Position numbers and translations under genes: made by a program
Assembly: GCA_963662575.1 (NCBI GenBank)
Contig: OY759723.1
Location: forward strand, 2,852,001-2,916,000
Length of the DNA: 64,000 nucleotides
Origin: Bin5 sp963662575
GTDB lineage: Bacteria; Chloroflexota; Anaerolineae; Caldilineales; Caldilineaceae
Direction: 5' to 3'
Notes under the pieces: generated by a model
The model's input: only the letters and a program-made list of their open reading frames with translations
What the model was told of the DNA's origin: nothing
Databases searched by the model: none
Shown: positions 53,786-61,582 of the stretch, piece by piece
Layout: each line of letters starts with the position of its first letter
How positions within the stretch are numbered: position 1 is the stretch's first letter

Positions 53786-54447
53786 TCTGTCTGCCAGCTG
53801 TCCCAGTATGTTCTGTCGCGCATTGGCTTGCGCTTGGCCGGGCGGAAGTCGTCGCCCTTGAAGTAGGCGACCGGCAGCAGCGCGGCCTGGGAAATTCCAT
53901 CGGGAATGCCCAGCTTGTCGGCGATTTCGCGTTCACTCTGCAGGTGCAGCGTGGTCCAGGCAGAGCCAAGACCCCTGGCGCGCAGTGCCAACATCAACGA
54001 CCATGCTGCCGGCAGAATCGAGCCGTATACACCTGCCTGCGACGCCGGCGCAGGGTCTTCCGGGCGGCCCTCGATGCAGGGAATCACCAGCACAGGCACA
54101 TCCTGCATGTTGTCGGCCAGATACTGGGCGGAGCTGATCACGCGCAGCATCTGTTTCTCCTCTGCGGTCAGGTCCGGCCCCTCTCCCACATTGCGCGTGG
54201 CGTTGTATCCGTACCAAGCCTTCCTATACCGTTCGGCGATGAACAGTTTCTTCTCCGCATCGGTAACCACGACGAAGTGCCAGCCCTGACGGTTGCTGCC
54301 GCTGGGGGCCTGGGCTGCGATCTCCAAACACTGCTCGATGACTTCACGCTCTACGGGACGATTCAGGTCCAGCCGTTTCCGTACGGAGCGCGTTGTCGTC
54401 AGCAGGTGGTCAACTGCTGCCAGATTTTCCGGGGTAGCGAGATTCAT
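53782..54447 (-). CDS. Nitroreductase family protein
   Basis: 221-222 residues. FMN-binding features include RSVRKRLD (basic N-terminal loop), AAQAPSGSNRQGWHFVVV, and GLGSAWTTLHL with the C-terminal ALLPVAYFKGDDF. It would reduce nitro or quinone compounds with NAD(P)H. The ATG at 54447 overlaps the Uma2 stop (ATGA), and its own stop overlaps the helicase start, so it is the middle cistron of a tightly coupled three-gene unit. Its role next to a nuclease and helicase is not obvious. Confidence 0.9.
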   Translation of the reverse strand: MNLATPENLAAVDHLLTTTRSVRKRLDLNRPVEREVIEQCLEIAAQAPSGSNRQGWHFVVVTDAEKKLFIAERYRKAWYGYNATRNVGEGPDLTAEEKQMLRVISSAQYLADNMQDVPVLVIPCIEGRPEDPAPASQAGVYGSILPAAWSLMLALRARGLGSAWTTLHLQSEREIADKLGIPDGISQAALLPVAYFKGDDFRPAKRKPMRDRTYWDSWQTE

Positions 54448-55175
54448 TTGGCCTCCTCCAGGCGCCGATTCAGCGCGGTGCAGAATGTCTTGTGTTCTGG
54501 TGATGCAATCCCTTGCTGCAGCGTTTCCAGGACGCGGTGCAGATCGCCGGACAGGAGCGCATGCGGCAGCAACCACAGTCCGGGAAAACGTTCGCTCTTG
54601 AGCACGCCATCCTCGCCGGCCTGCTGCTCCTCATAAACGCCGTCGCGCAATACATGCCAGATGACGCGTTGCTCATAGGACAGATACACAATGTACTCCG
54701 GCACACCGTTGCGGGCATAGGCCCGTTTCTTCTGGTTCAGATCATAGCTTGCGCTGCTGGCGGACACTTCCAGAACGAGTTCCGGCGTTCCTTCCAGAAA
54801 GCCGTCTTCCCCCACCCAGGCTGTTCCACCGTATTCCGGAGGCAGAAACAATAAGGCGTCCGGTTGAGGTTCGTTCTCGAAGTCGAGACGCAGCGTTGCG
54901 TTGTCACTGCCTTCAACGCCGAGCGTTGCAGCACTGTAGGTGCCGAGCCAGCTAATTGAGTGGAAATGTGGTTTTCCATGTTCGCGATGGCGTGCCGGGG
55001 ATGGCATATAGACGACCCCTTCAATGAGTTCCGCCTTCTTGATTTCAGGATGGGCCGCGTAAATGCGTTCGAACTCTGCGCGCGTCAACCGGTCGCCGTT
55101 GTTCAATGGCGGTACGGAAGCCTTTTTCTCTGTCGAAAGAACTGTCGTCGAGCGTTCGACTGTCGATACCGCCAT
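54444..55175 (-). CDS. Uma2 family endonuclease-like protein (PD-(D/E)XK fold)
   Basis: About 243 residues from the ATG at 55175, which follows AAGGAGGGC by 4 nt; a frame start 45 nt upstream lacks this site. The Uma2 core is KKAELIEGVVYMPSPA, PDALLFLPPEYGG (metal-binding Asp), and LVLEVSASSASYDLNQKKRAY (Glu and Lys of the nuclease motif). The N-terminal Ser/Thr-rich stretch is variable. Uma2 genes are abundant in Chloroflexota, Cyanobacteria and Deinococcota. Whether they cut DNA is unclear, and they may act on transposable elements. First gene of a unit with nitroreductase and the PHP-helicase. Confidence 0.88.
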   Translation of the reverse strand: MAVSTVERSTTVLSTEKKASVPPLNNGDRLTRAEFERIYAAHPEIKKAELIEGVVYMPSPARHREHGKPHFHSISWLGTYSAATLGVEGSDNATLRLDFENEPQPDALLFLPPEYGGTAWVGEDGFLEGTPELVLEVSASSASYDLNQKKRAYARNGVPEYIVYLSYEQRVIWHVLRDGVYEEQQAGEDGVLKSERFPGLWLLPHALLSGDLHRVLETLQQGIASPEHKTFCTALNRRLEEAK

Positions 55176-55244
55176 GGCAGCCCTCCTTGCCTTATCACCC
55201 GCGCGTCTCGTTGCCCGCATTATACCCGATCCAGATGGCCGGAT

Positions 55245-56015
55245 TCAATCTGCCCACTGGCGGTCCATGATCGAGTAGCCGCCGTCCACAACCAGGGTGG
55301 TGCCAGTGACGAACTCGCCCGCTTCGGAGGCCAGAAAAATCGCCGCCCCCGCCAAATCGTCGGCCGTACCCAGGCGTCGCGCCGGCGTCTTGTGGCGGAT
55401 TTCCTCGCCCAGCGGCCCGTCCAGCAGGTCACGGTTGAGGTCGGTCTTGTGCCAGCCGGGCAGCAGCGCGTTCACCTGGATGTTGTGAACCGCCAACTCG
55501 ACCGCCAGCCCGCGCGTCAGGCCGAGGATGCCGGTCTTGGCCGCTGCATAGTTGGTGACGTTGGGCGGCCCCAGCAGCGAATACATCGACCCGATATTGA
55601 TGATCTTGCCGCCGTTGCCGGCGTTGACCATTGCCTTGGCCGCAGCTTTGGCACAGTAGAAGCCGCCGTTCAGATGCGTGTCGATGACGTCATGCCAGTC
55701 CTCCGTATCCATGTCCAGGACGTTGATGCGGCGGGCGATGCCGGCATTGTTGACCAGGATGTCGAGATGGCCATGCGCCTTAACGACTGCTGCGACCGCC
55801 TGATTTACCGCCTCTTCGTCGCGCACATCCAGCGAAATGACCTCGTGGCCTTCGCCCAATTCCTGAACCATGGCCGCGTTTTTCTGCGGATTGCGTCCGC
55901 TGGCTATGACCGTCGCGCCCATTGCCTTGTATCCCAACGCAATCGAACGCCCAATGCCGCCGTTTGCGCCCGTGACCAGCGCCACTTTATTCTGCAGTGA
56001 AAATGAAATTTGCAT
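55245..56015 (-). CDS. Short-chain dehydrogenase/reductase (gluconate 5-dehydrogenase-like)
   Basis: 256 residues, classical SDR. NAD motif TGANGGIG (15-22), NNAG (89-92), catalytic Ser143, Tyr156 and Lys160 (SMYSLL...NYAAAK). The C-terminal end VVDGGYSIMDRQWAD resembles 2-deoxy-D-gluconate 3-dehydrogenase and gluconate 5-dehydrogenase (KduD/IdnO). Such enzymes act on keto-deoxy sugar acids, which matches the sugar-acid theme. AGGAGGATTTGC precedes the ATG. Monocistronic in appearance, 69 bp upstream of the Uma2 operon. Confidence 0.92.
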   Translation of the reverse strand: MQISFSLQNKVALVTGANGGIGRSIALGYKAMGATVIASGRNPQKNAAMVQELGEGHEVISLDVRDEEAVNQAVAAVVKAHGHLDILVNNAGIARRINVLDMDTEDWHDVIDTHLNGGFYCAKAAAKAMVNAGNGGKIINIGSMYSLLGPPNVTNYAAAKTGILGLTRGLAVELAVHNIQVNALLPGWHKTDLNRDLLDGPLGEEIRHKTPARRLGTADDLAGAAIFLASEAGEFVTGTTLVVDGGYSIMDRQWAD

Positions 56016-56621
56016 GCAAATCCTCCTGAAAAAATTGTCGACTTGTAAGCCAAAATGCCGCGCCTGCAGCGAGCAGATACTGGCCGTCAGGACCGACAGC
56101 GTCTACCCATCAATTACACGTTGTATCTCCTGAACTACCATTGTCGGGGAACCAATACGGATATGCAAGACTCATGCTGGGTCTCTCAGCCATAGTCACG
56201 GCTATCCCCGCTTCGAAAGTGCCGCCAGGAACGTCGCACTTCTGCGCCCGATTGGAATGGCGGCAGCTGCGAACCGGTCTCGTAATGAGATAGCCGCCGC
56301 GGTGGCAGCGATCTAACGCTTCTCGAAATAGTTAAGTGTGCAGCTGTGACACTGCAAATTCCATCACTGGCATCAAGACCGTATCGCAGCAATTCCGAAA
56401 GCTCAGAATCACCTGGCAAGTCCTGATGCAGACAATCTATCTTCCTCCTCCCTAAAGCAGTCCAAAAGGTTCTTGACACGATTCAATGCCCTTGGTAGGT
56501 TTCTGGTACATTTCTGGGATCGCACATTGGACATGGAACATTGGTTACGCGAAAGTGGCAATCCATTAGCTGGTCCCGAAATAGTGGCGAGTCAGGAACC
56601 GTTTTCAGGAGAATGGTGATC
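56016..56621. other. Divergent intergenic region, 606 bp, with a promoter
   Basis: Between the leftward SDR gene and the rightward membrane protein. It contains the promoter at 56473-56501. I recognise no gene, RNA or repeat in the rest. Confidence 0.45.
56473..56501 (+). promoter_or_regulatory. Putative promoter of the membrane protein gene
   Basis: TTGACA (56473-56478), 17-nt spacer, TAGGTT (56496-56501). Consensus -35, weaker -10. It gives a leader of about 110 nt before the gene. Confidence 0.5.
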
Positions 56622-57419
56622 ATGATCTGCGCGATATTGGTTAACAAGAAACTGCTGGCCGGCGGCAGGCTGCATCGCGGCGCCCTCTGGATCTTCCTGG
56701 TCCTCCTTTTGCTCTCGGTCTACGGCAGATGGCTTGTTGACGCAACACCAGAACCGCTGCGTAATGCCTGGTTGGTTTTCGGCCCATTCATTTGGCTGAC
56801 CGATTTCCTCAATCCGGTGTTCTTTGATCGATTCTGGTTTTATGTGTTCTGTATCTGTGGGCTGGCAATGTGTGTCCTGTTCTGGGTGCTTGGTAGGGGT
56901 GGATGGAAAATTCGGGCCGTTTCTGCCGCCATTCTGGCCTCAATAATTGCCGCTCCATTTGCAGTGTTGTTTATGTACGGTCCGTACAGCCTCAGAACTG
57001 TCAGGGTTCATAGAGAGTATGAACTGAGCTGGCTGACGGAGCCAGAGGGCAATTTTGCCAGCGCGTTCAAGAGTGCCCAGCGCGAACATGACGTCTTTGG
57101 GTGCAAGTATCTCTTGCATGGCTGGGGCCCTGACAATCGGCTCTACTTTGGGTCGAAATGCAGGAAGGACCTGTGGGTGTATGATCCTCAAGTCGACAAG
57201 ACGCCGCGCCGGGTCCAAAGCTTGCCTTTCGAATCTGGATCTTTGACAGAAGTGACCCCTTCACGGAATTCTCGTCCCATGGGAGACGGCGGACTAGCGG
57301 TTTCGCGAGTCGTCGAGGACTCGATTTCACCGGAAGGCAAATTCAGAGCATTTGTCATTCAGGACAGTTTGTATGGTCCCTATGATGTCCTGGTGATGCA
57401 ACCAGCCACTCAAAAATGA
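56622..57419 (+). CDS. Hypothetical membrane protein with extracytoplasmic C-terminal domain
   Basis: 265 residues from the ATG at 56622, which follows AGGAG by about 10 nt; the ATG at 56613 is too close to that site. Three membrane helices are visible: ALWIFLVLLLLSVYG, FWFYVFCICGLAMCVLFWVL and VSAAILASIIAAPFAVLFMY. The remaining ~150 residues are hydrophilic and probably outside the cell (ELSWLTEPEGN, KYLLHGWGPDNRLYFGSK). I recognise no family. The pattern of a few helices plus a beta-rich domain would suit a sensor or lipoprotein-like function, but that is only a guess. It lies alone before the aromatic operon. Confidence 0.65.
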   Translation: MICAILVNKKLLAGGRLHRGALWIFLVLLLLSVYGRWLVDATPEPLRNAWLVFGPFIWLTDFLNPVFFDRFWFYVFCICGLAMCVLFWVLGRGGWKIRAVSAAILASIIAAPFAVLFMYGPYSLRTVRVHREYELSWLTEPEGNFASAFKSAQREHDVFGCKYLLHGWGPDNRLYFGSKCRKDLWVYDPQVDKTPRRVQSLPFESGSLTEVTPSRNSRPMGDGGLAVSRVVEDSISPEGKFRAFVIQDSLYGPYDVLVMQPATQK

Positions 57420-57480
57420 CTCCAATGGAACAGGACATGGCGAATCTACTTGCCTACTACTGAATCTCGTTGTAAGAGAA

Positions 57481-57509
57481 TTGACAACCCGTTCTCGATG
57501 TGGTAGTCT
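57481..57509 (+). promoter_or_regulatory. Promoter of the aromatic amino acid operon
   Basis: TTGACA (57481-57486), 17-nt spacer, TAGTCT (57504-57509), then GCTCGCAATG. A near-consensus promoter. It drives a leader of about 470 nt to aroH that holds the aromatic-rich leader peptide and terminator. Confidence 0.62.
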
Positions 57510-57681
57510 TGCTCGCAATGTCCGAAACAACTGCTAAAACGCCCCGCAACCAGGACGATTCGACAGCGTGACTACCGAACGAAGTGAAGCGCCAGTAACA
57601 ATCGCCGATCTGATTCGTAGCGAGGATGATTCCCTTCTGCCGATCAACCTGTTGGATGGTCCGTCAGCCGCGGAGATTTTG

Positions 57682-57798
57682 TTGTCCAGCAACCTGCGCC
57701 ATGAGTGGCGTGGGTTTTCTTTTGGCAACTTTTGGTTTGGTTATTATTTTGGTGTGAACCAACCGTCTCCGCTTGTTGAGGAGCGTTGGGCTGTGTAA
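57682..57798 (+). CDS. Aromatic-rich leader peptide of the aromatic amino acid operon
   Basis: A short frame whose middle reads HEWRGFSFGNFWFGYYFG: five Phe, two Trp and two Tyr in 17 residues, most of them packed into 57715-57750. Such codon runs mark attenuator leaders, where a ribosome stalls when charged tRNA is scarce. The start is uncertain. A TTG at 57682 (GGAG 6 nt upstream) gives about 38 residues, while a GTG at 57568 in the same frame gives 76. The stop is TAA at 57796. The strong terminator follows 23 nt later, and the genes downstream make Phe and Tyr. An ATG in another frame (57701) carries no aromatic run and was not chosen. Confidence 0.68.
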   Translation: MSSNLRHEWRGFSFGNFWFGYYFGVNQPSPLVEERWAV

Positions 57799-57852
57799 AG
57801 GCAGTCAGCGTAACGACACTCAAAGCGTGGAGACGAACTCCACGCTTTTTTT
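57759..57852 (+). terminator. Attenuator: intrinsic terminator with competing antiterminator pairing
   Basis: Terminator: AGCGTGGAG (57824-57832), loop ACGAA, CTCCACGCT (57838-57846), with T's from 57846 to 57852; flanking A/T pairs extend the stem to 11 bp. Competing pairing: CGTCTCC (57764-57770) is complementary to GGAGACG (57829-57835), the upper terminator arm. CCAACCGTCTC (57759-57769) can also fold with GAGCGTTGG (57781-57789), with two bulged bases. So the CGTCTCC segment can pair with either partner, as in a classical ribosome-controlled attenuator. Confidence 0.7.
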
Positions 57853-57986
57853 GTTGGCATCGAAACTGCTCTGCCTGCCCCGCCTGCTGGTTTTTCCGGG
57901 CGCAACTTGGGCAAAAAGAGTCTACTTCGCCAGGAACTGCACCTTCCATCGGGAGCAAAAACCGGCGAGAGAAACTGGAGAGAGCC

Positions 57987-58415
57987 GTGATCTGTCGAGG
58001 AGTGCGGGGCGCAACAACCATCGAAGAGGACACGCCCGAAGCTATATTGCGGGCGACACGTGAACTACTGGCCTTTATGATTCGTCTCAATAATATCAAT
58101 TCCGTTGACGTAGCCAGCGCAATCTTTACGACTACATTCGATGTTGTCAGCCAATACCCGGCGCTGGCCGCCCGTCAGTTGGGTTGGATGGATGTGCCGT
58201 TGCTCTGCGGACATGAGATGGACCTTCCGGGCGGTCTTCCTCGCTGCATTCGCGTGCTGATTCACTGGAATACCGACACGCCGCAGGCGGACATTCAACA
58301 TGTATACCTGAATGGAGCCCAAGTCCTGCGCCCCGACCAGAGCTTGGCATCCGAAATCGATGTCGACGAGCTCAACCGCTGGATCGATGAGCAGCTAGAG
58401 AATCAACCGGGCTGA
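57987..58415 (+). CDS. aroH: Chorismate mutase, AroH type
   Basis: 142 residues, the monofunctional Bacillus-type chorismate mutase that converts chorismate to prephenate. The start VICRGVRGATTIEEDTPEAI has the conserved Arg7. LPRCIRVLIHWNTD and HVYLNGAQVLRPD carry the Arg and Tyr of the active site. The GTG start at 57987 follows CTGGAG by about 8 nt and gives a length close to the family (about 120-130). It is the first enzyme gene of the aromatic operon, 135 nt after the attenuator terminator, and 69 bp before the first pheA. A longer upstream frame starts inside the leader and is not likely translated. Confidence 0.9.
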   Translation: MICRGVRGATTIEEDTPEAILRATRELLAFMIRLNNINSVDVASAIFTTTFDVVSQYPALAARQLGWMDVPLLCGHEMDLPGGLPRCIRVLIHWNTDTPQADIQHVYLNGAQVLRPDQSLASEIDVDELNRWIDEQLENQPG

Positions 58416-58484
58416 CCCCGGTATGGAAACCTGGCGCTTAGAGGAAGATTCCTTACCCGCTTTATACATGAATGGAGCAATCCG

Positions 58485-59342
58485 ATGACAGTTGTCGCAT
58501 TTCAAGGAGAGCCGGGCGCATACTCCGAAGAGGCCATTCGTCAGCGGTTTGGAGTCGAGGTCGAAACACTCCCCTGCCGGACCTTTGAAGATATTTTTGA
58601 CTCGCTGGACGAAGGACGCGCCACAGCGGGTGCTGTGCCGGTCGAAAACTCCCTTGCCGGCAGCATAAACAAGGCCTACGATCTGCTGCTGGATCATGAC
58701 ATGAGGGTGCAGGGGGAGGTCTTGGTGCGCGTGCAGCACAACCTGCTGACAATGCCGGGCAATGGCGACAAGATCGAACAGGTACGCAGCCATCCGCAAG
58801 CTCTGGCACAGTGCGAAGGCTTTCTCAATCGCAACAGTTACACAGCCATTCCCTGGTATGACACAGCCGGCAGCGCCAAAGAACTGGCCGAGCACCCGGA
58901 GCCAAATGTAGGCGTGATCGCCAGTGCGCTGGCGGCGGAGATATATAACTTGGAAGTCGTTCAACAGGGAATTGAAGATTTGGACCACAACTTTACCCGT
59001 TTCTTTGTCATAGGCAAAGGCGATGCGCAGCAAACACCGGATGCCAAGACCTCACTCGTCTTTGCGACGCCGCACAGCCCCGGCGCTCTTTATTCATGTC
59101 TGGGCGAGTTTGCCGAGCGCAACATCAATCTCGTCAAGTTGGAGAGCCGGCCGCGCCGCAACAGGCCCTGGCAATATGTGTTTTACCTGGATTTTGAGGG
59201 CCACTGGCAGGAGCCGGACTGTAGCGCCGCTGTTCTCGGGCTTCTCAACCGCGCGGCATTTGTCAAGATGTTGGGCAGCTATCCCGCGGCAGAGCAACCT
59301 GACAACGAGCGCCACGCGCAGGAAGCATTGCTGCAAATCTAA
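58485..59342 (+). CDS. pheA: Prephenate dehydratase, copy 1 (ACT motifs intact)
   Basis: 285 residues, converting prephenate to phenylpyruvate in Phe synthesis. Catalytic domain landmarks: FQGEPGAYSEEA, VPVENSLAGS (52-60), and the active-site NFTRFFVIG (TRF 171-173). The C-terminal ACT domain keeps the feedback motifs GALY (200-203) and ESRP (220-223), which bind Phe. So this copy should be inhibited by phenylalanine, as expected of the family. GGAGC-like sequence precedes the ATG. A tandem paralogue of the same length follows at 59502, about two-thirds identical by eye, showing local duplication. Confidence 0.95.
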   Translation: MTVVAFQGEPGAYSEEAIRQRFGVEVETLPCRTFEDIFDSLDEGRATAGAVPVENSLAGSINKAYDLLLDHDMRVQGEVLVRVQHNLLTMPGNGDKIEQVRSHPQALAQCEGFLNRNSYTAIPWYDTAGSAKELAEHPEPNVGVIASALAAEIYNLEVVQQGIEDLDHNFTRFFVIGKGDAQQTPDAKTSLVFATPHSPGALYSCLGEFAERNINLVKLESRPRRNRPWQYVFYLDFEGHWQEPDCSAAVLGLLNRAAFVKMLGSYPAAEQPDNERHAQEALLQI

Positions 59343-59501
59343 GAGGAGAATAGTGCAATCCTTTGGAGCGAAAGGTAACGGAGTTACTAACTGTGGCGGT
59401 GGAGGCGAGGAGGATCGCTCCTCGACCCATAAGGGTGGCGACAGAGGTTGGGGTGCAATGCATTATCCCGATACCTTTCTCCGAATGAAAGGAACGGTTC
59501 G

Positions 59502-60359
59502 ATGACGGTTGTCGCATTTCAAGGTGAGCACGGCGCTTTTTCCGAAGAGGCTTGCCATCAACATTTCGGAACCGAGGTCAATACAGTCTCCTGCCACACA
59601 ATTGATGACCTCTTTGCAAGTTTGGACGATGATCGCGCCACCATGGGCGTCGTACCGGTTGAGAATTCTTCCGCAGGCAGCATCAATAAAGCCAGTGATC
59701 TGCTGTTGCATCATGATTTGCGAATTCAAGGTGAAATTATCTTGCGCGTGCGACACAACTTGCTGAAGGTGCCAGGCAATGGCGACATAATTAAAGAAGT
59801 GCGAAGCCATACCCAGGCCCTGGCACAGTGCGAAGAATTCCTCAACAATAAGGGTTACGAGGCTGTTCCATGGTACAACACAGCCGGCAGCGCCAAGGAT
59901 CTGGCGGAGTCGCCGGAGCCGAATGTGGCGGTGATCGCAAGTGCTCTGGCCGCGAAGACCTATGGCCTGGAAATCGTCCAAAAGAACATCGAGGACGAGA
60001 GCTACAACTATACTCGCTTCCTCATCATCGGCAAGGGCGAAACGGAACAGACGCAAGACGCCAAAACCTCCATAGTCTTTGCCACGCCGCACAACCCGGA
60101 CGGGTTATCCTCCTGCTTAGGGGAGTTGGCCGATCGAAATATCAAACTGATCAGGCTGGTCAGCCGCCCGCGCCGCAACTACCCCTGGCAGTATGTATTT
60201 TATGTGGACTTCGAAGGCCACTGGCGGGAACCAGCCTGCGGCGCTGCCATTCTGGGCCTGGTCAACCGTGCGGCGTTTGTCAAGATGTTGGGTAGTTATC
60301 CCGCCGCGATTCAGCCCGGTGAAGATCGATATACACAGAAAACAATGTTGCAGATATAA
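59502..60359 (+). CDS. pheA: Prephenate dehydratase, copy 2 (ACT motifs altered)
   Basis: 285 residues, collinear with copy 1 without gaps. The catalytic residues are kept (PVENSSAGS; NYTRFLIIG). In the ACT domain the positions of the two regulatory motifs differ: 200-203 read DGLS instead of GALY, and 220-223 read VSRP instead of ESRP. Since these motifs bind Phe in the family, this isoenzyme is predicted to be insensitive or altered in feedback, an inference from motif loss. The ATG at 59502 has AAAGGAAC upstream and matches copy 1's start. The 159-bp gap between the copies contains a hairpin (CGAGGAG-GATCG-CTCCTCG) but no gene. Confidence 0.93.
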   Translation: MTVVAFQGEHGAFSEEACHQHFGTEVNTVSCHTIDDLFASLDDDRATMGVVPVENSSAGSINKASDLLLHHDLRIQGEIILRVRHNLLKVPGNGDIIKEVRSHTQALAQCEEFLNNKGYEAVPWYNTAGSAKDLAESPEPNVAVIASALAAKTYGLEIVQKNIEDESYNYTRFLIIGKGETEQTQDAKTSIVFATPHNPDGLSSCLGELADRNIKLIRLVSRPRRNYPWQYVFYVDFEGHWREPACGAAILGLVNRAAFVKMLGSYPAAIQPGEDRYTQKTMLQI

Positions 60360-60374
60360 GTATAGGAGATACAA

Positions 60375-61478
60375 ATGGTCGTCGTAATGAAAGCCCAGGC
60401 AACCCCAGCCGAGATCGAAAACGTCATCCAGCGCGCCGAGTCCATGGGTGCCCAAACCCAACCGATCTACGGCGATAACCACACCGTCATCGCTCTCGTC
60501 GGCGATCTGACCCAAGTGCAGCGGAATACGTTCGATGCGATGGCGGGTGTGCAGAAAACCGTCCGCATTCAGGATCCCTACAAGCTGGCCAGTCGAACCA
60601 CAAACCCTGAAGGAACCGTCATCGATGTCGGAGGCGTACGTTTTGGGGGCGACCAGGTTGTCGTCATGGCCGGGCCTTGCAGCGTCGAAAGCCGGGATCA
60701 GATCATTCAATCCGCCATCGCTGTCAAAGAGGCCGGCGCCAGTGTACTGCGCGGCGGCGCATTCAAGCCGCGTACCAGCCCGTACAGCTTCCAGGGGCTT
60801 GGTGAAGAGGGGTTGAAGTATCTGGCAGAGGCCAGGGAAATCACCGGTCTGCCGGTCATCTCGGAAGTGATGACCATCGAGGCCATCGACCTGGTGGCCG
60901 AGTATGTTGACATCCTGCAGATCGGCGCACGCAATATGCAGAACTACGGACTGCTTCAGGCGGTCGGCAAAACGAATCGCCCGGTGATGCTCAAGCGGGG
61001 CATCAGCGGCGAAATTCAGGAACTGTTGATGTGTGCCGAGTACATCCTGAGCAACGGTAACATGCAGGTGATGTTGTGCGAGCGCGGCATCCGTACTTAT
61101 GAGACCGCCACCCGCAATACGTTTGACCTCAACGCAGTTCCCGTATTGAAGCGGGCCTCCCATCTGCCCGTGGTGGCAGATCCCGCCCACGGCACGGGCG
61201 ACTGGGAACTGGTACCGCCAATGTCTCTGGCCGCGGTCGCTGCCGGCGCCGATGCCCTGATACTGGAAGTCCACCCGGACCCCGAGGCAGCCTTGAGCGA
61301 CGGCGACCAGAGTCTCAAACCGGCACGATTCGCGGATCTGATGTGCAGTCTGCACAGGGTGGCCGAGGCTGTGGGCCGTTCGATAGCCACCCCTGCCGAC
61401 TCACAGGACCCAACTGTACCAGAGAGCAAAGAAGACCGGTTTGCCAATGAAATGGAGCAGGAAGCAGTGCCGGTCTGA
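60375..61478 (+). CDS. aroF: 3-deoxy-7-phosphoheptulonate synthase, type I-beta, copy 1
   Basis: 367 residues. It condenses PEP with erythrose 4-phosphate, the first step of the shikimate pathway. The N-terminal ferredoxin-like regulatory domain spans about 1-75. The barrel has the metal-ligand Cys in AGPCSVES, KPRTSPYSFQG, ARNMQNY, LKRGISG, DPAHG and EVHPDP. The Tyr-binding pair of this family (His29 and Ser31 in the Thermotoga enzyme) reads Gln29 and Ile31 here. Feedback by Tyr is therefore doubtful. The C-terminal tail is about 25 residues longer than in copy 2. The start is 15 bp after the pheA copy 2 stop (TATAGGAGATACAA). Confidence 0.94.
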   Translation: MVVVMKAQATPAEIENVIQRAESMGAQTQPIYGDNHTVIALVGDLTQVQRNTFDAMAGVQKTVRIQDPYKLASRTTNPEGTVIDVGGVRFGGDQVVVMAGPCSVESRDQIIQSAIAVKEAGASVLRGGAFKPRTSPYSFQGLGEEGLKYLAEAREITGLPVISEVMTIEAIDLVAEYVDILQIGARNMQNYGLLQAVGKTNRPVMLKRGISGEIQELLMCAEYILSNGNMQVMLCERGIRTYETATRNTFDLNAVPVLKRASHLPVVADPAHGTGDWELVPPMSLAAVAAGADALILEVHPDPEAALSDGDQSLKPARFADLMCSLHRVAEAVGRSIATPADSQDPTVPESKEDRFANEMEQEAVPV

Positions 61479-61582
61479 AAAGTGCCCTCGAACCAGATAA
61501 GCGCACAAGCACCGGCTTTAACAAGGAACGCATCGGACATTGATATTTCAACAATGCATATGAGAAATGAAAGGATCTATCA

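Noticed and set aside
57701..57756. ATG-started short frame overlapping the aromatic leader (MSGVGFLLATFGLVIILV)
   Set aside because: It has no cluster of regulatory codons. The aromatic run lies in the other frame, which ends nearer the terminator.
57786..57986. Upstream extension of the aroH frame
   Set aside because: It would translate through the terminator hairpin, and the homology to AroH begins only at the GTG at 57987.
59343..59501. Possible T-box riboswitch between the two pheA genes (AGGGTGGCGACAGAGG)
   Set aside because: Only the AGGGTGG word matches. The rest of the T-box sequence, a stem I specifier loop and a T-tailed terminator are missing.
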